NCBI RefSeq assembly: GCF_019931575.1
Contig: NZ_CP082923.1
Location: forward strand, 3,286,001 to 3,350,000
Origin: Caulobacter segnis
Lineage (GTDB): Bacteria; Pseudomonadota; Alphaproteobacteria; Caulobacterales; Caulobacteraceae
Length of the DNA: 64,000 nt
Direction: 5' to 3'
Part shown: positions 6,818 to 16,124 of the stretch, in pieces
Layout: the number at the start of each line of letters is the position of its first letter
How positions within the stretch are numbered: position 1 is the first letter of the stretch
The notes under the pieces: model-generated
What the model was told of the DNA's origin: nothing
What the model saw: only the letters and a program-made list of their open reading frames with translations
Databases searched by the model: none
Translations under genes and position numbers: made by a program

Positions 6818-7753
6818 TCAGATCGCGGGTGTCGAGGGCCGGTCGGAGATGCTGAAACGCACCTCACCGCGCCTTACGTCCAGGGCAACCGACTTGAATT
6901 TCTGCAGGACGTCCGTCCCCACCAGGATGGCCGGCTCGCCGCCCAGCCCCCAGAAGTCGAAGGTGTGGATCGGTCCCATGACGACCGGGATCCATCGGAT
7001 CAGCAGGCCGCCGATCCGCAGGCTGGACAGCACCGCCACCGTGCAGGGCAGCATCTCGCCGGTGACGCTGCGCAGGTTCAGGTTCACCGTCTCGCCGACA
7101 ATGGCCTTGCCTTTGCGCGCGGCTTCCAGAAGGGCCAGGTTGCCGATCGTCGTGGTCGAGCCGCTGTCGATGAAGGTCAGCAGCGCGCCGCCGGGCATGT
7201 AGGCGTCGATCAGGGTCAGGCCGTTGCGCTTGGTGCGGGCGGGCGCGATGAAGGTCAGGGAGCCGGGCGGCTCCAAGGCCGCGCCCACGACCATGCGGCC
7301 CCGGGCGTAGTCCAGGGTCAGGCTGCTGCGCCCCAGCCAGTCCAGCCCCAGAAGCCCCCGCGCGCCCAGGGTCGCCTCGGGCACCACCGAGACGGCCAGG
7401 TCGCGCTGCTCGCGATCCCCGGCCTTCAGGGAGGCGACACCGACCCGATCGACCACGGCCGAGCCGGCCACATGGTGCAGGACCGTCTGCCCCCGTCGCT
7501 CCAGCCCCAGGTCGTCGGCCAGTTCACGCGAAATCACCGAGCTGTTGGCGCCCGTATCGACCATGAAGGGGAACGGCCCCGCGCCGTTGACGTAGGTCTG
7601 GACGGTCAGGCGACGAGCCTCATCGAGGAAGCGCAACCGCTCGCTGGATGGAACGGGGTCGGGCGTGGTCAGCGCCATGGCCAGGCCAGGCGCGACGGCC
7701 AGACCGGCCGCCAGGCTGAAGGCGCGCCGACGCGAGATCGGTCCATGGCCCAT
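6818..7753 (-). CDS. Exported retropepsin-like aspartic protease with two catalytic domains
   Basis: A 311-aa protein with a twin-arginine-like leader (S-R-R-R-A-F-S, then a hydrophobic stretch to about residue 28). Two retropepsin-type active-site motifs occur in one chain: F-M-V-D-T-G-A-N-S-S at 64-72 and F-I-D-S-G-S-T at 194-200. The chain could thus fold as a covalent pseudodimer, like pepsin, where retroviral-type enzymes use two subunits. Glycine-rich flaps follow each motif (L-L-G-L-D-W-L; I-L-V-G-T-D-V-L). Bacterial members are poorly characterised periplasmic proteases. It is not in an obvious operon. Confidence 0.85.
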   Translation of the reverse strand: MGHGPISRRRAFSLAAGLAVAPGLAMALTTPDPVPSSERLRFLDEARRLTVQTYVNGAGPFPFMVDTGANSSVISRELADDLGLERRGQTVLHHVAGSAVVDRVGVASLKAGDREQRDLAVSVVPEATLGARGLLGLDWLGRSSLTLDYARGRMVVGAALEPPGSLTFIAPARTKRNGLTLIDAYMPGGALLTFIDSGSTTTIGNLALLEAARKGKAIVGETVNLNLRSVTGEMLPCTVAVLSSLRIGGLLIRWIPVVMGPIHTFDFWGLGGEPAILVGTDVLQKFKSVALDVRRGEVRFSISDRPSTPAI

Positions 7754-7862
7754 CGCGCTTCCTCCGTTCCCGGAGAACGCTATACCCGTGGGTCAAACGG
7801 CGCCACTCGGCGCAAGTTTAGGATGAGCGTCGGAGCCGGCGGGGCCGGCTCCGGTTCTCGCG

Positions 7863-9242
7863 TCAGCCGGCGGCCAGACGACGCTGGTCGTCGCGGGCGG
7901 CCTTCAGCTTCTCGGCCACCAGGAAGGCCAGCTCCAGCGCCTGCTCGCCGTTCAGGCGCGGGTCGCAGTGCGTGTGGTAGCGGTCGGCGAGATCCGTCTC
8001 CGAGACCGCGCGGGCGCCGCCCAGGCATTCGGTGACGTTCTGGCCGGTCATCTCCAGGTGGACGCCGCCCGGATGCACGCCTTCGGCCTGGGCGATCTCC
8101 ACGAAGCTCTTCACTTCCGAGAGGATGCGGTCGAACGGGCGGGTCTTGTAGCCGGTCGAGGCCTTCAGGGTGTTGCCGTGCATCGGGTCCGTGGCCCAGA
8201 CCACCGAGCGGCCAGCGGCCTTGGTCGCCTTCATCAGGCGCGGCAGGCGGTCGGCGATCTTGTCCGAGCCGAAGCGGCCGTACAGGGTCAGGCGGCCCGG
8301 CTCGTTGTTGGGATTCAGGACGTCGATCAGACGCAGCAGGTCGTCGCCCTCCATGGTCGGACCGCACTTGAGGCCGATCGGGTTCTTCACGCCCTTCATG
8401 AACTCGATGTGCGCGCCGTCCAGCTGACGGGTGCGCTCACCGATCCACAGCAGGTGGGCGCTGGTGTCGTACCAGTCGCCCGAGGTGCTATCGACGCGGG
8501 TCATGGCCTCCTCGAAGCCCAGCAGCAGGGCCTCGTGGCTGGTGAAGAACTCGACCTGGTGCATGCCCGGATGGCTCTGGGGCGTGACGCCGATCGCGGC
8601 CATGAAGGCCAGGCTCTCGGTGATCTTGTCGGATAGCTCGCGATAGCGCGCGCCCTGCGGGCTGTCGCCGACGAAGCCCAGGGTCCAGCGATGGATGTTG
8701 TGGAGATCGGCATAGCCGCCACTGGCGAAGGCGCGCAGCAGGTTCAGGGTCGCGGCCGACTGGCCATAGGCCTTCAGCAGGCGGTCCGGATCCGGCACGC
8801 GCTCCTCGGAGGTGAAGTCCATGCCGTTGATGATGTCGCCGCGATAGGACGGCAGCGTCGTCCCGTCGATCGTCTCGACCGGCTCCGAGCGCGGCTTGGC
8901 GAACTGGCCGGCGATGCGGCCCACCTTCACCACCGGCTTGCCGCCGGCGAAGGTCAGCACCACCGCCATCTGCAGGATCAGGCGGAAGGTGTCGCGGATG
9001 TTGTCCGCGTGGAATTCCTTGAAGCTCTCGGCGCAGTCGCCGCCTTGCAGCAGGAAAGCCCGGCCCTCGGCCACCTCGCCCAGCAGGCTCTTCAGCCGGC
9101 GCGCCTCGCCCGCGAAGACCAGCGGCGGCATCTGGCGAAGCGTCTGCTCAACCCGTTCCACGGCGCCCATGTCCGGATAGTCGGTGGGCATGTGCTTGGC
9201 GGGTTTGGCTCTCCAGGTCGCGGGGGTCCAGCGGGTGGTCAT
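7863..9242 (-). CDS. 3-deoxy-7-phosphoheptulonate synthase, class II (plant type)
   Basis: This enzyme condenses phosphoenolpyruvate and erythrose 4-phosphate, the first step of the shikimate pathway to aromatic amino acids. The 459-aa protein is the class II (plant/Mycobacterium) type: [12 protein letters not shown] with metal-binding C70, S-Y-R-G-D-I-I-N-G near 130, [10 protein letters not shown], and the late D-P-M-H-G-N-T and [12 protein letters not shown] motifs. The start was placed at the ATG giving M-T-T-R-W-T-P, the usual N-terminus; the longer frame has no support. It appears to be transcribed alone. Confidence 0.93.
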   Translation of the reverse strand: MTTRWTPATWRAKPAKHMPTDYPDMGAVERVEQTLRQMPPLVFAGEARRLKSLLGEVAEGRAFLLQGGDCAESFKEFHADNIRDTFRLILQMAVVLTFAGGKPVVKVGRIAGQFAKPRSEPVETIDGTTLPSYRGDIINGMDFTSEERVPDPDRLLKAYGQSAATLNLLRAFASGGYADLHNIHRWTLGFVGDSPQGARYRELSDKITESLAFMAAIGVTPQSHPGMHQVEFFTSHEALLLGFEEAMTRVDSTSGDWYDTSAHLLWIGERTRQLDGAHIEFMKGVKNPIGLKCGPTMEGDDLLRLIDVLNPNNEPGRLTLYGRFGSDKIADRLPRLMKATKAAGRSVVWATDPMHGNTLKASTGYKTRPFDRILSEVKSFVEIAQAEGVHPGGVHLEMTGQNVTECLGGARAVSETDLADRYHTHCDPRLNGEQALELAFLVAEKLKAARDDQRRLAAG

Positions 9243-9352
9243 GACAGGCTCGATAACTGAAAGGGCGGCGTAGATACCGCGAATGGAACAAAAAGGCAAA
9301 ATCATGCGGCTGAACACCGCCGATCAGCCGAGACGGGAAAGTCGTTGTCGCG

Positions 9353-10582
9353 CTAACGGGCCGGCACGCTCGATTTTTGCGCGATGCCGCAGGCGATGAC
9401 GGCGATGGCGCCCAGCGCCAGCCACCACTCCTGCCAGACGCCGAAGCTCAGTCCGCCGATGACGACATAGGCGACCAGGCTGCCGGTCGCCATGGCGCCG
9501 TCGCGGCGGTCGATCTCGGTCCAGCCCAGGATCCGGTACAGGATCCAGGCGAAAAAGGCCGCCGCCATGGCCGCGCCCAGCGCGCCCAGTTCCAGCCACA
9601 GCTGCAGGGCGGCGTTGTGGGTGTGCAGCGGAATGGCGTCGCCGAACGTGCGGGAGGCGTCGATCCCCCAGCCGCGCAGGGCGTGCTCGACGATCTGGTT
9701 GGCCGCGAAAGCCCAGATGTTCAGGCGATGATCCCAGGACGGCGGGGCCATTGCGTGCAGCCAGCCGAAGAAGCCCGAGCGCACGCCCCACAGCACCACC
9801 ATCGGCGCGAAGATGAACAGCGCCGAGACCAGCGGGATCAGGGCGCGGACGAACGGCTTGCCGATGAATCGCGCGCCCAGCCATGTCAGGCCGCCCAGCA
9901 TCAGGGCCGCGATCGGCGCGTCCGCGCCGCTCAGGTGCGCCGCGACGAGCGTCATCAGGGCGATCGCGGCGATCACCAGATTGCGGCCTCGGAACTTCCA
10001 GTCGTCCAGCAGGCGCGCGCAGGGCCAGAACAGCAGCACCAGCACATAGGTCCCCGAGGCGATCTTCACGATCGCCTGGTCTGGCCGGATGGTCTCGCCG
10101 GTGACCTTGTGAAGGACCATGTAGATCGACGCCTTCAGCGTCGCGTCCAGGCAGGTGACGACGGCGAGCACCATCATGCCCACCAGCATCACCCTGCCCG
10201 CCAGGCGGGCCGAGCGCCGCGACATCTCGCCCAGCGCCGCGACAGCGGTTCCGTACAGCGCCAGCTGCATCAGCAGCTTCAGGGCGGTGAACTTGTCGAC
10301 GTTCTTCTTGAGGTCCGCCAGGTGAGGCGCCGCCGGGCTCCAGCTCAGGCTGGCCAGCGCCCACAGCACCAGCAGCAGCAGGGCGAACATCGGCAGCAGC
10401 GGCGGCCGCGAACGGGCCAGGCGCGGCGCGGCCAGCAGGCCGACCAGGCTGACCAGCCCCGCGAACCACAGCGGGATCGCGTAGCCGATCAGCGGGGTCA
10501 TCACCATCATGAAGACGGCGAGCCCGCCCAGCCAGCGCGTGCGCCGCTCCGAGGCCGCCGGCGAGACGACCGCCTGCGTCAT
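9353..10582 (-). CDS. O-antigen ligase-like (Wzy/WaaL) polytopic membrane protein
   Basis: A 409-aa protein with about ten to twelve hydrophobic segments and the large central periplasmic loop of the O-antigen ligase/polymerase superfamily. That loop holds H-R-L-N-I-W-A-F-A-A-N and R-G-W-G-I-D-A-S-R, then the H-T-H-N-A-A-L-Q-L-W-L-E-L-G motif that carries the conserved histidine. Family members join or polymerise surface polysaccharide. Its ATG overlaps the gor stop (ATGA), so it is co-transcribed with gor, an unexpected partner. No other envelope-sugar gene lies nearby, so its substrate is unknown. Confidence 0.85.
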   Translation of the reverse strand: MTQAVVSPAASERRTRWLGGLAVFMMVMTPLIGYAIPLWFAGLVSLVGLLAAPRLARSRPPLLPMFALLLLVLWALASLSWSPAAPHLADLKKNVDKFTALKLLMQLALYGTAVAALGEMSRRSARLAGRVMLVGMMVLAVVTCLDATLKASIYMVLHKVTGETIRPDQAIVKIASGTYVLVLLFWPCARLLDDWKFRGRNLVIAAIALMTLVAAHLSGADAPIAALMLGGLTWLGARFIGKPFVRALIPLVSALFIFAPMVVLWGVRSGFFGWLHAMAPPSWDHRLNIWAFAANQIVEHALRGWGIDASRTFGDAIPLHTHNAALQLWLELGALGAAMAAAFFAWILYRILGWTEIDRRDGAMATGSLVAYVVIGGLSFGVWQEWWLALGAIAVIACGIAQKSSVPAR

Positions 10583-11979
10583 CCCACCCCGCCGACTTCG
10601 ACCGGGACGTATTTCTCGCGCATCGTCACCAGCTCCTCGGCCAGGGTCGGGTGAACAGCGCAGGTGGAATCCCACTGCGGCTTGGTCACGCCCATCTTCA
10701 CGGCGATGGCGGCCATCTGGATGATCTCGGGCGAGTCCGGCCCGACGACGTGGACGCCGACCACCTTCTGGTCGTCGGCCTTGACCACCAGCTTGATCAG
10801 GCACCGCTCCTGGCCGCCGTAGAAGGTGATCTTCATCGGACGGAACACCGAGCGGTAGATGTCGACCGTCCCGAACGCGTGGCGCGCCTCGGCCTCGGTC
10901 ATGCCCACCGCGCCCACCGGCGGCTGCGAGAACACCGCCGAAGCAACCATGTCGTGATCGAAGCTGGTCGGGTTGCCATAGAACTCGGTCTGCGCGAAGG
11001 CCGCGCCCTCGCGGATCGCCACCGGCGTCAGGTTGATGCGGTCGGTGACGTCGCCGACGGCCCAGATGCTGGCCACGTTGGTCTTGGAATACTCATCGAC
11101 CGCGATCGCGCCGCGCTCGTTCAGCTTCACGCCGGCCTTCTCCAGACCCAGGCCCTGGACGTAGGGCTCGCGGCCCGTGGCGAACATCACCGCCTCGGTC
11201 TCGAAGGTCAGGTCGCTGGTCAGGGTGCTGAGCAGCGTGCCGTCCTCCTGCTTCTCGATGCTGGTGTGCGAACAGCCCAGCACCACCTTGACGCCGCGCT
11301 TGCCCAGTTCGTCGGCCAGGTGCGAGCGCACGTCGTCGTCGAAGCCGCGCAGGATGTTGGCGCCGCGATAGAGCAGCGTCGTCTGCACGCCCAGGCCCGC
11401 GAAGATGCCGGCGAACTCGACGGCGATGTAGCCGCCGCCGACGATCATGATGCTCTTCGGCAGCTTGGGCAGGTGGAAGGCTTCGTCCGAGGTGATGCCG
11501 AGCTCGGCGCCCGGGAAGTCAGGCTTCACGGGGCGACCGCCCGTGGCGATCAGGATCTTCTTGGCCGTGTAGGTCCCGGCGTCCTTGCTACCGTCCTTGG
11601 GCAGGACCTCGACGGTGTGGGCGTCGACGATCTGGGCGCGGCCGTGCAGCAGGTTCGCCCCGGCCTTCTGGAGGTTGGTGACGTAGATGCCCGACAGGCG
11701 GGCGATCTCGACGTCCTTGTCGTGGATGAAGCCCTTCCAGTCGAACTTGGCCTCGCCGATCGTCCAGCCGTAGCCCTTGGCGGTCTTGAGGTGGCTGGTG
11801 ACCTCGCTGGCGTAGACCATGAACTTCTTGGGCACGCAGCCGCGGATCACGCAGGTGCCGCCGACCCGATACTCCTCGGCCACGGCGACCTTGGCGCCGC
11901 TCATGGCCGCCAGCCGCGCCGCCCGCACGCCGCCCGAACCGGCGCCGATGACGAAGAGATCGAAGTCGTAGTCAGCCAC
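10579..11979 (-). CDS. gor: Glutathione-disulfide reductase
   Basis: An NADPH-dependent flavoprotein of 466 aa that keeps glutathione reduced in the cytoplasm. The FAD-binding G-A-G-S-G-G is at 12-17, the redox-active pair C43/C48 is in G-G-T-C-V-I-R-G-C-V-P-K-K, and the second dinucleotide-binding site is G-G-G-Y-I-A-V-E-F-A. The C-terminal dimer-interface histidine lies in H-P-T-L-A-E-E-L-V-T-M. It sits 46 bp after rpiA on the same strand and overlaps the ligase-like gene downstream. Confidence 0.94.
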   Translation of the reverse strand: MADYDFDLFVIGAGSGGVRAARLAAMSGAKVAVAEEYRVGGTCVIRGCVPKKFMVYASEVTSHLKTAKGYGWTIGEAKFDWKGFIHDKDVEIARLSGIYVTNLQKAGANLLHGRAQIVDAHTVEVLPKDGSKDAGTYTAKKILIATGGRPVKPDFPGAELGITSDEAFHLPKLPKSIMIVGGGYIAVEFAGIFAGLGVQTTLLYRGANILRGFDDDVRSHLADELGKRGVKVVLGCSHTSIEKQEDGTLLSTLTSDLTFETEAVMFATGREPYVQGLGLEKAGVKLNERGAIAVDEYSKTNVASIWAVGDVTDRINLTPVAIREGAAFAQTEFYGNPTSFDHDMVASAVFSQPPVGAVGMTEAEARHAFGTVDIYRSVFRPMKITFYGGQERCLIKLVVKADDQKVVGVHVVGPDSPEIIQMAAIAVKMGVTKPQWDSTCAVHPTLAEELVTMREKYVPVEVGGVG

Positions 11980-12025
11980 GATGGCCTCCGGGAAACTCTA
12001 GCTTTGTGCGGCTCTATGTAGGACG

Positions 12026-12709
12026 TCAGGGAACGTGGCGCACCACACCCTGATCGGTGCCGATCAGGGCTTCGTCGGCCAGGTCCAGAAACAGGCCATG
12101 GTCGACCACGCCGGTGATGCTCTTCAAGGCCGTGGCCAGGGCCGCCGGCTCGTCGATGCGGCCCGAGGCCATGTCGTAGATCAGGTTGCCGCCATCGGTG
12201 ACCACCACGCCGCGTTCGGCCGTGCGCAGGCGCGGCGGCGGCAGGTCGAACTCGGCGGCGATGTCGGCCAGTCGCCAGCTGGTGTGGACGTGGCCGAAGC
12301 GGACCACCTCGATCGGCAGCGGAAACTTGCCCAGGGCCTCGACCTTCTTGGCGGCGTCGGCGATGACGACGCAGCGGCTGGAGGCCTCCCAGACCAGCTT
12401 CTCGCGCAGCAGGGCCGCGCCGCCGCCCTTGATCAGGGAGAGGCCCGGCCCGACCTCGTCGGCGCCGTCGACGGTCAGGTCGATGGTCTTGACGTCGTCC
12501 AGCGCCGCCAGCGGGATGCCCAGTTCGCGCGCCAGGGCGGCGGTGGCGTCCGAGGTCGGCACGCCCCGGATGTCGCTCAGGTTGCGGGCGGCCAGCGCCT
12601 TGACGAACCAGGCGGCCGTCGAGCCGGTGCCCAGGCCCACCACCATGCCGTTCTCGACGAGCTCGGCGGCGGCTTCGCCCGAGATGCGCTTCTGATCGTC
12701 GGCGCTCAT
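12026..12709 (-). CDS. rpiA: Ribose-5-phosphate isomerase A
   Basis: This enzyme interconverts ribose 5-phosphate and ribulose 5-phosphate in the pentose phosphate pathway. The 227-aa protein has the family motifs V-G-L-G-T-G-S-T-A near residue 25, T-V-D-G-A-D-E-V for substrate binding, and [11 protein letters not shown] carrying the catalytic residues. Its ATG overlaps the glmU stop (ATGA), giving a glmU-rpiA unit. Confidence 0.95.
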   Translation of the reverse strand: MSADDQKRISGEAAAELVENGMVVGLGTGSTAAWFVKALAARNLSDIRGVPTSDATAALARELGIPLAALDDVKTIDLTVDGADEVGPGLSLIKGGGAALLREKLVWEASSRCVVIADAAKKVEALGKFPLPIEVVRFGHVHTSWRLADIAAEFDLPPPRLRTAERGVVVTDGGNLIYDMASGRIDEPAALATALKSITGVVDHGLFLDLADEALIGTDQGVVRHVP

Positions 12710-14085
12710 GTCTTCTTCCCGTCCTTCTTGGCTTGCTTGAGGGCGCGGAACTTGGTCGCCCACCCCGCCTTCGTGGTCTGTTCCGGACGTGACAGGGCCA
12801 GGGCCCCGTCCTCGACGTCCTTGGTGATCACCGAGCCCGAGCCGGTCATCGCCCCGTCGCCCACCCGCACGGGCGCGACCAGGGCGCTGTTGGAGCCGAT
12901 GAAGGCGCCCTTGCCGACGTGGGTCTCGAACTTCTCGAAGCCATCGTAGTTGCAGAAGATCGTGCCGGCCCCGATGTTGGCCTTCTCGCCCACCGAGCCG
13001 TCGCCCAGGTAGCTGAGGTGGTTGGCCTTGGCGCCCGCGCCGACCTTGACCTTCTTCACTTCCACGAAGTTGCCGATGTGAGCCTCGGGACCGATCTCCG
13101 CGCCCGGACGCAGGCGGGCATAGGGCCCGATCAGCGCGCCCTCGCCCACCGTCGCGCCTTCCAGGTGGCTGAAGGCCTTGATCACGGCGCCGGCCTCGAC
13201 GGTGACGCCCGGACCGAAGACCACGAACTGTTCGACCACCGCGCCGCCAGCGACCTTGGTGTCCCACGACAGGTGGATGGTGTCGGGCGCGGGCATGGTG
13301 ACGCCCTCGACCATCAGGGCCTTGCGGCGCGCGCCCTGCCAGACGGCCTCGGCGGCGGCCAGCTCGCCTTGCGAATTGACGCCCTGCACCGAGGGCTCGG
13401 GCGCGAAGGCCGCGCGGGTCGAGAGCTTGCGGTCGTGGGCCAGGCCAACGACGTCGGTGAGGTAGTACTCGCCCTTGCTGTTGTCGTTGCGGACATCGGC
13501 CAGCAGGCTGAACAACGTGGCGCGGTCGGCGGCCAGCACGCCGGAATTGCAGTGCTTGACCTGCTTGGTCGCCAGGTCCGCGTCCTTCTCCTCGACGATG
13601 CGCAAGAGCACGTGGCCGGGCGCCAGGATCAGGCGGCCGTAGCCAGTGGGGTTGGCGGCCTCGAAGCCCAGCACGGCGACATCGGCGCCGTTGGCCCTCT
13701 GCTCGAACAGCGGCGCGATCACCGGCGCGGTGGTCAGCGGGCAATCGGCGTAGGTGACGACCACGTCGCCGTCGAAATCGGCCAGGGCGTCGCGGGCCGC
13801 CAGCACGGCGTGGCCGGTGCCCAGGGGCGGATCCTGGACGACCGTCGCGTTCGGGCCCAGGCGCTTGCGGGCGCTCTCGCCCACTTGCGGGCTGTGCGCG
13901 CCGACCACCACGATGATCCGCTCGCAGCCCAGCCCCTCGGCCGCGTCGATCGCGTGGTCCAGCAGGGTGCGGCCAGCCAGCCTGTGCAGCACCTTGGGGG
14001 TCGGCGACTTCATCCGCGTGCCCTGGCCAGCGGCCAGGATCACGGCGGCGCGAGGGCGGGTGGGCTTGGTGGCGGGTTCAGTCAT
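12706..14085 (-). CDS. glmU: Bifunctional UDP-N-acetylglucosamine pyrophosphorylase / glucosamine-1-phosphate acetyltransferase
   Basis: A 459-aa enzyme making UDP-GlcNAc for peptidoglycan and lipopolysaccharide. The N-terminal half is the uridyltransferase, with [11 protein letters not shown] at about 17-27 and Y-A-D-C-P-L for the metal site. The C-terminal half is a left-handed beta helix of hexapeptide repeats with the acetyltransferase stretch [12 protein letters not shown] and [13 protein letters not shown]. It diverges from gph with a 68-bp shared promoter region and overlaps rpiA downstream. Confidence 0.96.
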   Translation of the reverse strand: MTEPATKPTRPRAAVILAAGQGTRMKSPTPKVLHRLAGRTLLDHAIDAAEGLGCERIIVVVGAHSPQVGESARKRLGPNATVVQDPPLGTGHAVLAARDALADFDGDVVVTYADCPLTTAPVIAPLFEQRANGADVAVLGFEAANPTGYGRLILAPGHVLLRIVEEKDADLATKQVKHCNSGVLAADRATLFSLLADVRNDNSKGEYYLTDVVGLAHDRKLSTRAAFAPEPSVQGVNSQGELAAAEAVWQGARRKALMVEGVTMPAPDTIHLSWDTKVAGGAVVEQFVVFGPGVTVEAGAVIKAFSHLEGATVGEGALIGPYARLRPGAEIGPEAHIGNFVEVKKVKVGAGAKANHLSYLGDGSVGEKANIGAGTIFCNYDGFEKFETHVGKGAFIGSNSALVAPVRVGDGAMTGSGSVITKDVEDGALALSRPEQTTKAGWATKFRALKQAKKDGKKT

Positions 14086-14153
14086 ATCCGGACGACTCCC
14101 TGGAGTGCGTTACGCGTTGCATTAGCCGTGCAATTGGCCGAAACGCCAGTCCC

Positions 14154-14867
14154 ATGAGCCAGCTTCATGACCTGAACGGGGCGACCATCGCCTTCGACCT
14201 CGACGGCACCCTGGTCGACACCGCCCCAGACCTGGTTGGGGCGCTGAACACCATCCTCGCCCAGGAATCCCTGCCGCCCCTCCCGTTCGACGAGGTGCGG
14301 CTGATGGTCGGCCGCGGCGCCCGCGCCCTGCTGGAGCGGGGCTTCGCCGCCGCCGGCTCGCCGCTGGACGCCGAGCGCGCGCCGCCGCTGGTCGAGCGCT
14401 TCATCGCCCACTACCTGACCCGCATCGCCGACGAGAGCGCCCCCTTCCCCGGCGTGGTAGAGGTCCTGACCGACCTGAAGGCCGCCGGCGCGCGGCTGGT
14501 GGTCTGCACCAACAAGCTGACCAACCTTTCGGACGCCCTGCTGGAGGCGGTGGGGCTGCTGCCCTTCTTCGACGCGGTGATCGGGGCCGACAGCGCGCCC
14601 GCCGCCAAGCCGGACGGTCGCCACGTCGCCGCCGCCGTCGCGGCCGTGGGCGGCGACGTCGGGCGCGCGGTGATGATCGGCGACAGCATCAACGACGCCC
14701 TCGGCGCCCGCAACGCCGGGGTGCCCAGCGTGCTGGTCTCGTTCGGCTACACGGAGGAGCCGGTCGAGACGCTGGGGGCCGATCTGGTCATCCACAGCTT
14801 TTTGGACGTGCCGGAGGCCTGCATCTCGCTTTTGACCTCTTGCCCCGCGCCGAACACCGGGCTATAG
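14154..14867 (+). CDS. gph: Phosphoglycolate phosphatase (HAD family)
   Basis: This enzyme removes phosphate from 2-phosphoglycolate, a by-product of DNA repair and oxygenase reactions. The 237-aa HAD hydrolase has motif I F-D-L-D-G-T-L-V-D-T at about 14-23, a helical cap, motif II V-C-T-N-K, motif III lysine in A-A-K-P-D-G, and motif IV I-G-D-S-I-N-D near 180. Related HAD phosphatases of other specificity cannot be excluded by sequence alone, but length and motif spacing match Gph. It diverges from glmU. Confidence 0.85.
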   Translation: MSQLHDLNGATIAFDLDGTLVDTAPDLVGALNTILAQESLPPLPFDEVRLMVGRGARALLERGFAAAGSPLDAERAPPLVERFIAHYLTRIADESAPFPGVVEVLTDLKAAGARLVVCTNKLTNLSDALLEAVGLLPFFDAVIGADSAPAAKPDGRHVAAAVAAVGGDVGRAVMIGDSINDALGARNAGVPSVLVSFGYTEEPVETLGADLVIHSFLDVPEACISLLTSCPAPNTGL

Positions 14868-14915
14868 GCCCCCTCCTCTCGCGGATCGGTCCCTCGCGGC
14901 CCGAACCGACAAGGC

Positions 14916-14990
14916 GGATGCTTAGCTCAGCGGGAGAGCACCTCGTTCACACCGAGGGGGTCGCAGGTTCAATCCCTGCAGCATCCACCA
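14916..14990 (+). tRNA. tRNA-Val, anticodon CAC
   Basis: A 75-nt cloverleaf with encoded CCA. The acceptor stem GGATGCT pairs with AGCATCC, the D-arm is GCTCAGCGGGAGAGC, the anticodon stem CCTCG/CGAGG holds the loop TTCACAC giving CAC, and the T-arm is GCAGG-TTCAATC-CCTGC. CAC reads the GUG valine codon. Confidence 0.95.
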
Positions 14991-15100
14991 TCTTCCTCCC
15001 ACGGATTTGACGAACCGACACGCGCGCGACCACCACGCGGCGCGAAGCTTGGCGCGTGAGCCGGATGCGGGACGTCTCGTCTTAGCCCGACGCGCCCGCC

Positions 15101-16120
15101 TCAAGCGGCGCTGAAATCCGAGAGAATGGTCGAGGTCGCGCGATCGGCGGCGGGTTCGAAGCGGAGCGAGGCGTCGCTGTCGCGGCCCTGCCTGAACTCG
15201 CGGGGCGACTGGCCGTACTGCTCGCGGAAGGCGCGGCTGAAGTGAGCCGAGCCGTTGAAGCCCCAGCGGAAGCAGATCTCCGAGATCGACAGCCGCGCAT
15301 GCTGCGGGCTGGCCAGGTCGATGCGGCAGCGCTCCAGGCGCCGCAGCCGCAGATAGCGGCTGAACGTCTCATTGGCCGAGGCGAACAGCTTCTGCACGTA
15401 GCGGGGCGAGACCCCCTCCTCGTTGGCGACGCGACGCAGCGACAGCTCCGGATCGGGCAACAGGGTCTCGATGGTCTGGCACAGCCGCTGCAGGTGCGAG
15501 GTGGGCGTGGCGGCGTCCAAAGCGTCGGCGTTGGCCGCGCCCTGCTCGATCAGGCACTGGGCCAGGAACTCGGTCAGGGCCAGATCCACCGGCCGCAACT
15601 GGTCGACCGACAGGTTCTCCAGCTCCTCGGCCGTGCCTCGCAGCAGGTCCGACAGAATGCGCGGCACGCCCTTGGAGCCTTCGAGCCAGCCGACCCGCAG
15701 GTTGAACGGCTTGATCAGGCGGTGGTCCAAGGCCACGCGCGGCGCGCGGACGAACAGCAGGCGCGAGCGGGTGTCCAGCCGCAGGGCGGCCGCCTGTCCG
15801 GTCGGCCCGAAGGCGATGTCGCCGGTCGCGACGCCGACGGCCAGATCGTCGGTGACCAGGGTCGCCTCGCCGTGCAGCAGCACCGCCAGCCACACGGCCG
15901 CCGGCTGCCCCGAGAGACGACCCGAGATGGTCTGGGCCCCGGCCTCGACCAGGGCGAACTCGATCCCCAAAGGCGAGGTCAGACAGATGACCGAGGCCGC
16001 GGCCGGCTCGCCGTCCGACAGCCCCTCGATCGGCAGGCCCAGGCGTCCCATCGCCTCGCGCCAGGCCTCGGCGCGTTCGGCGCGGGGGTGGCTTTCGGTG
16101 CTGAACGACCAGGCCTTCAT
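15101..16120 (-). CDS. AraC-family transcriptional regulator
   Basis: A 339-aa regulator. Residues about 20-190 are an AraC-binding-like (FeaR-type) sensor domain. Residues about 225-325 carry the paired helix-turn-helix AraC DNA-binding domain: S-L-R-R-V-A-N-E-E-G-V-S-P-R-Y-V-Q-K-L-F, then I-S-E-I-C-F-R-W-G-F-N-G-S-A-H-F-S-R-A-F and Y-G-Q-S-P-R-E-F-R. It is the last gene of the Rieske/extradiol/amidase unit, 4 bp after the amidase gene. It is therefore the obvious candidate activator of this catabolic cluster, responding to its substrate. Confidence 0.9.
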   Translation of the reverse strand: MKAWSFSTESHPRAERAEAWREAMGRLGLPIEGLSDGEPAAASVICLTSPLGIEFALVEAGAQTISGRLSGQPAAVWLAVLLHGEATLVTDDLAVGVATGDIAFGPTGQAAALRLDTRSRLLFVRAPRVALDHRLIKPFNLRVGWLEGSKGVPRILSDLLRGTAEELENLSVDQLRPVDLALTEFLAQCLIEQGAANADALDAATPTSHLQRLCQTIETLLPDPELSLRRVANEEGVSPRYVQKLFASANETFSRYLRLRRLERCRIDLASPQHARLSISEICFRWGFNGSAHFSRAFREQYGQSPREFRQGRDSDASLRFEPAADRATSTILSDFSAA

Positions 16121-16124
16121 CGCC

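Noticed and set aside
4934..8035. A 1033-codon open frame on the plus strand
   Set aside because: It lies antisense to the fatty-acyl-CoA synthetase and the aspartic protease, reads as repetitive D/Q/H/G-rich sequence, and has no domain. Long antisense frames arise from the high GC content.
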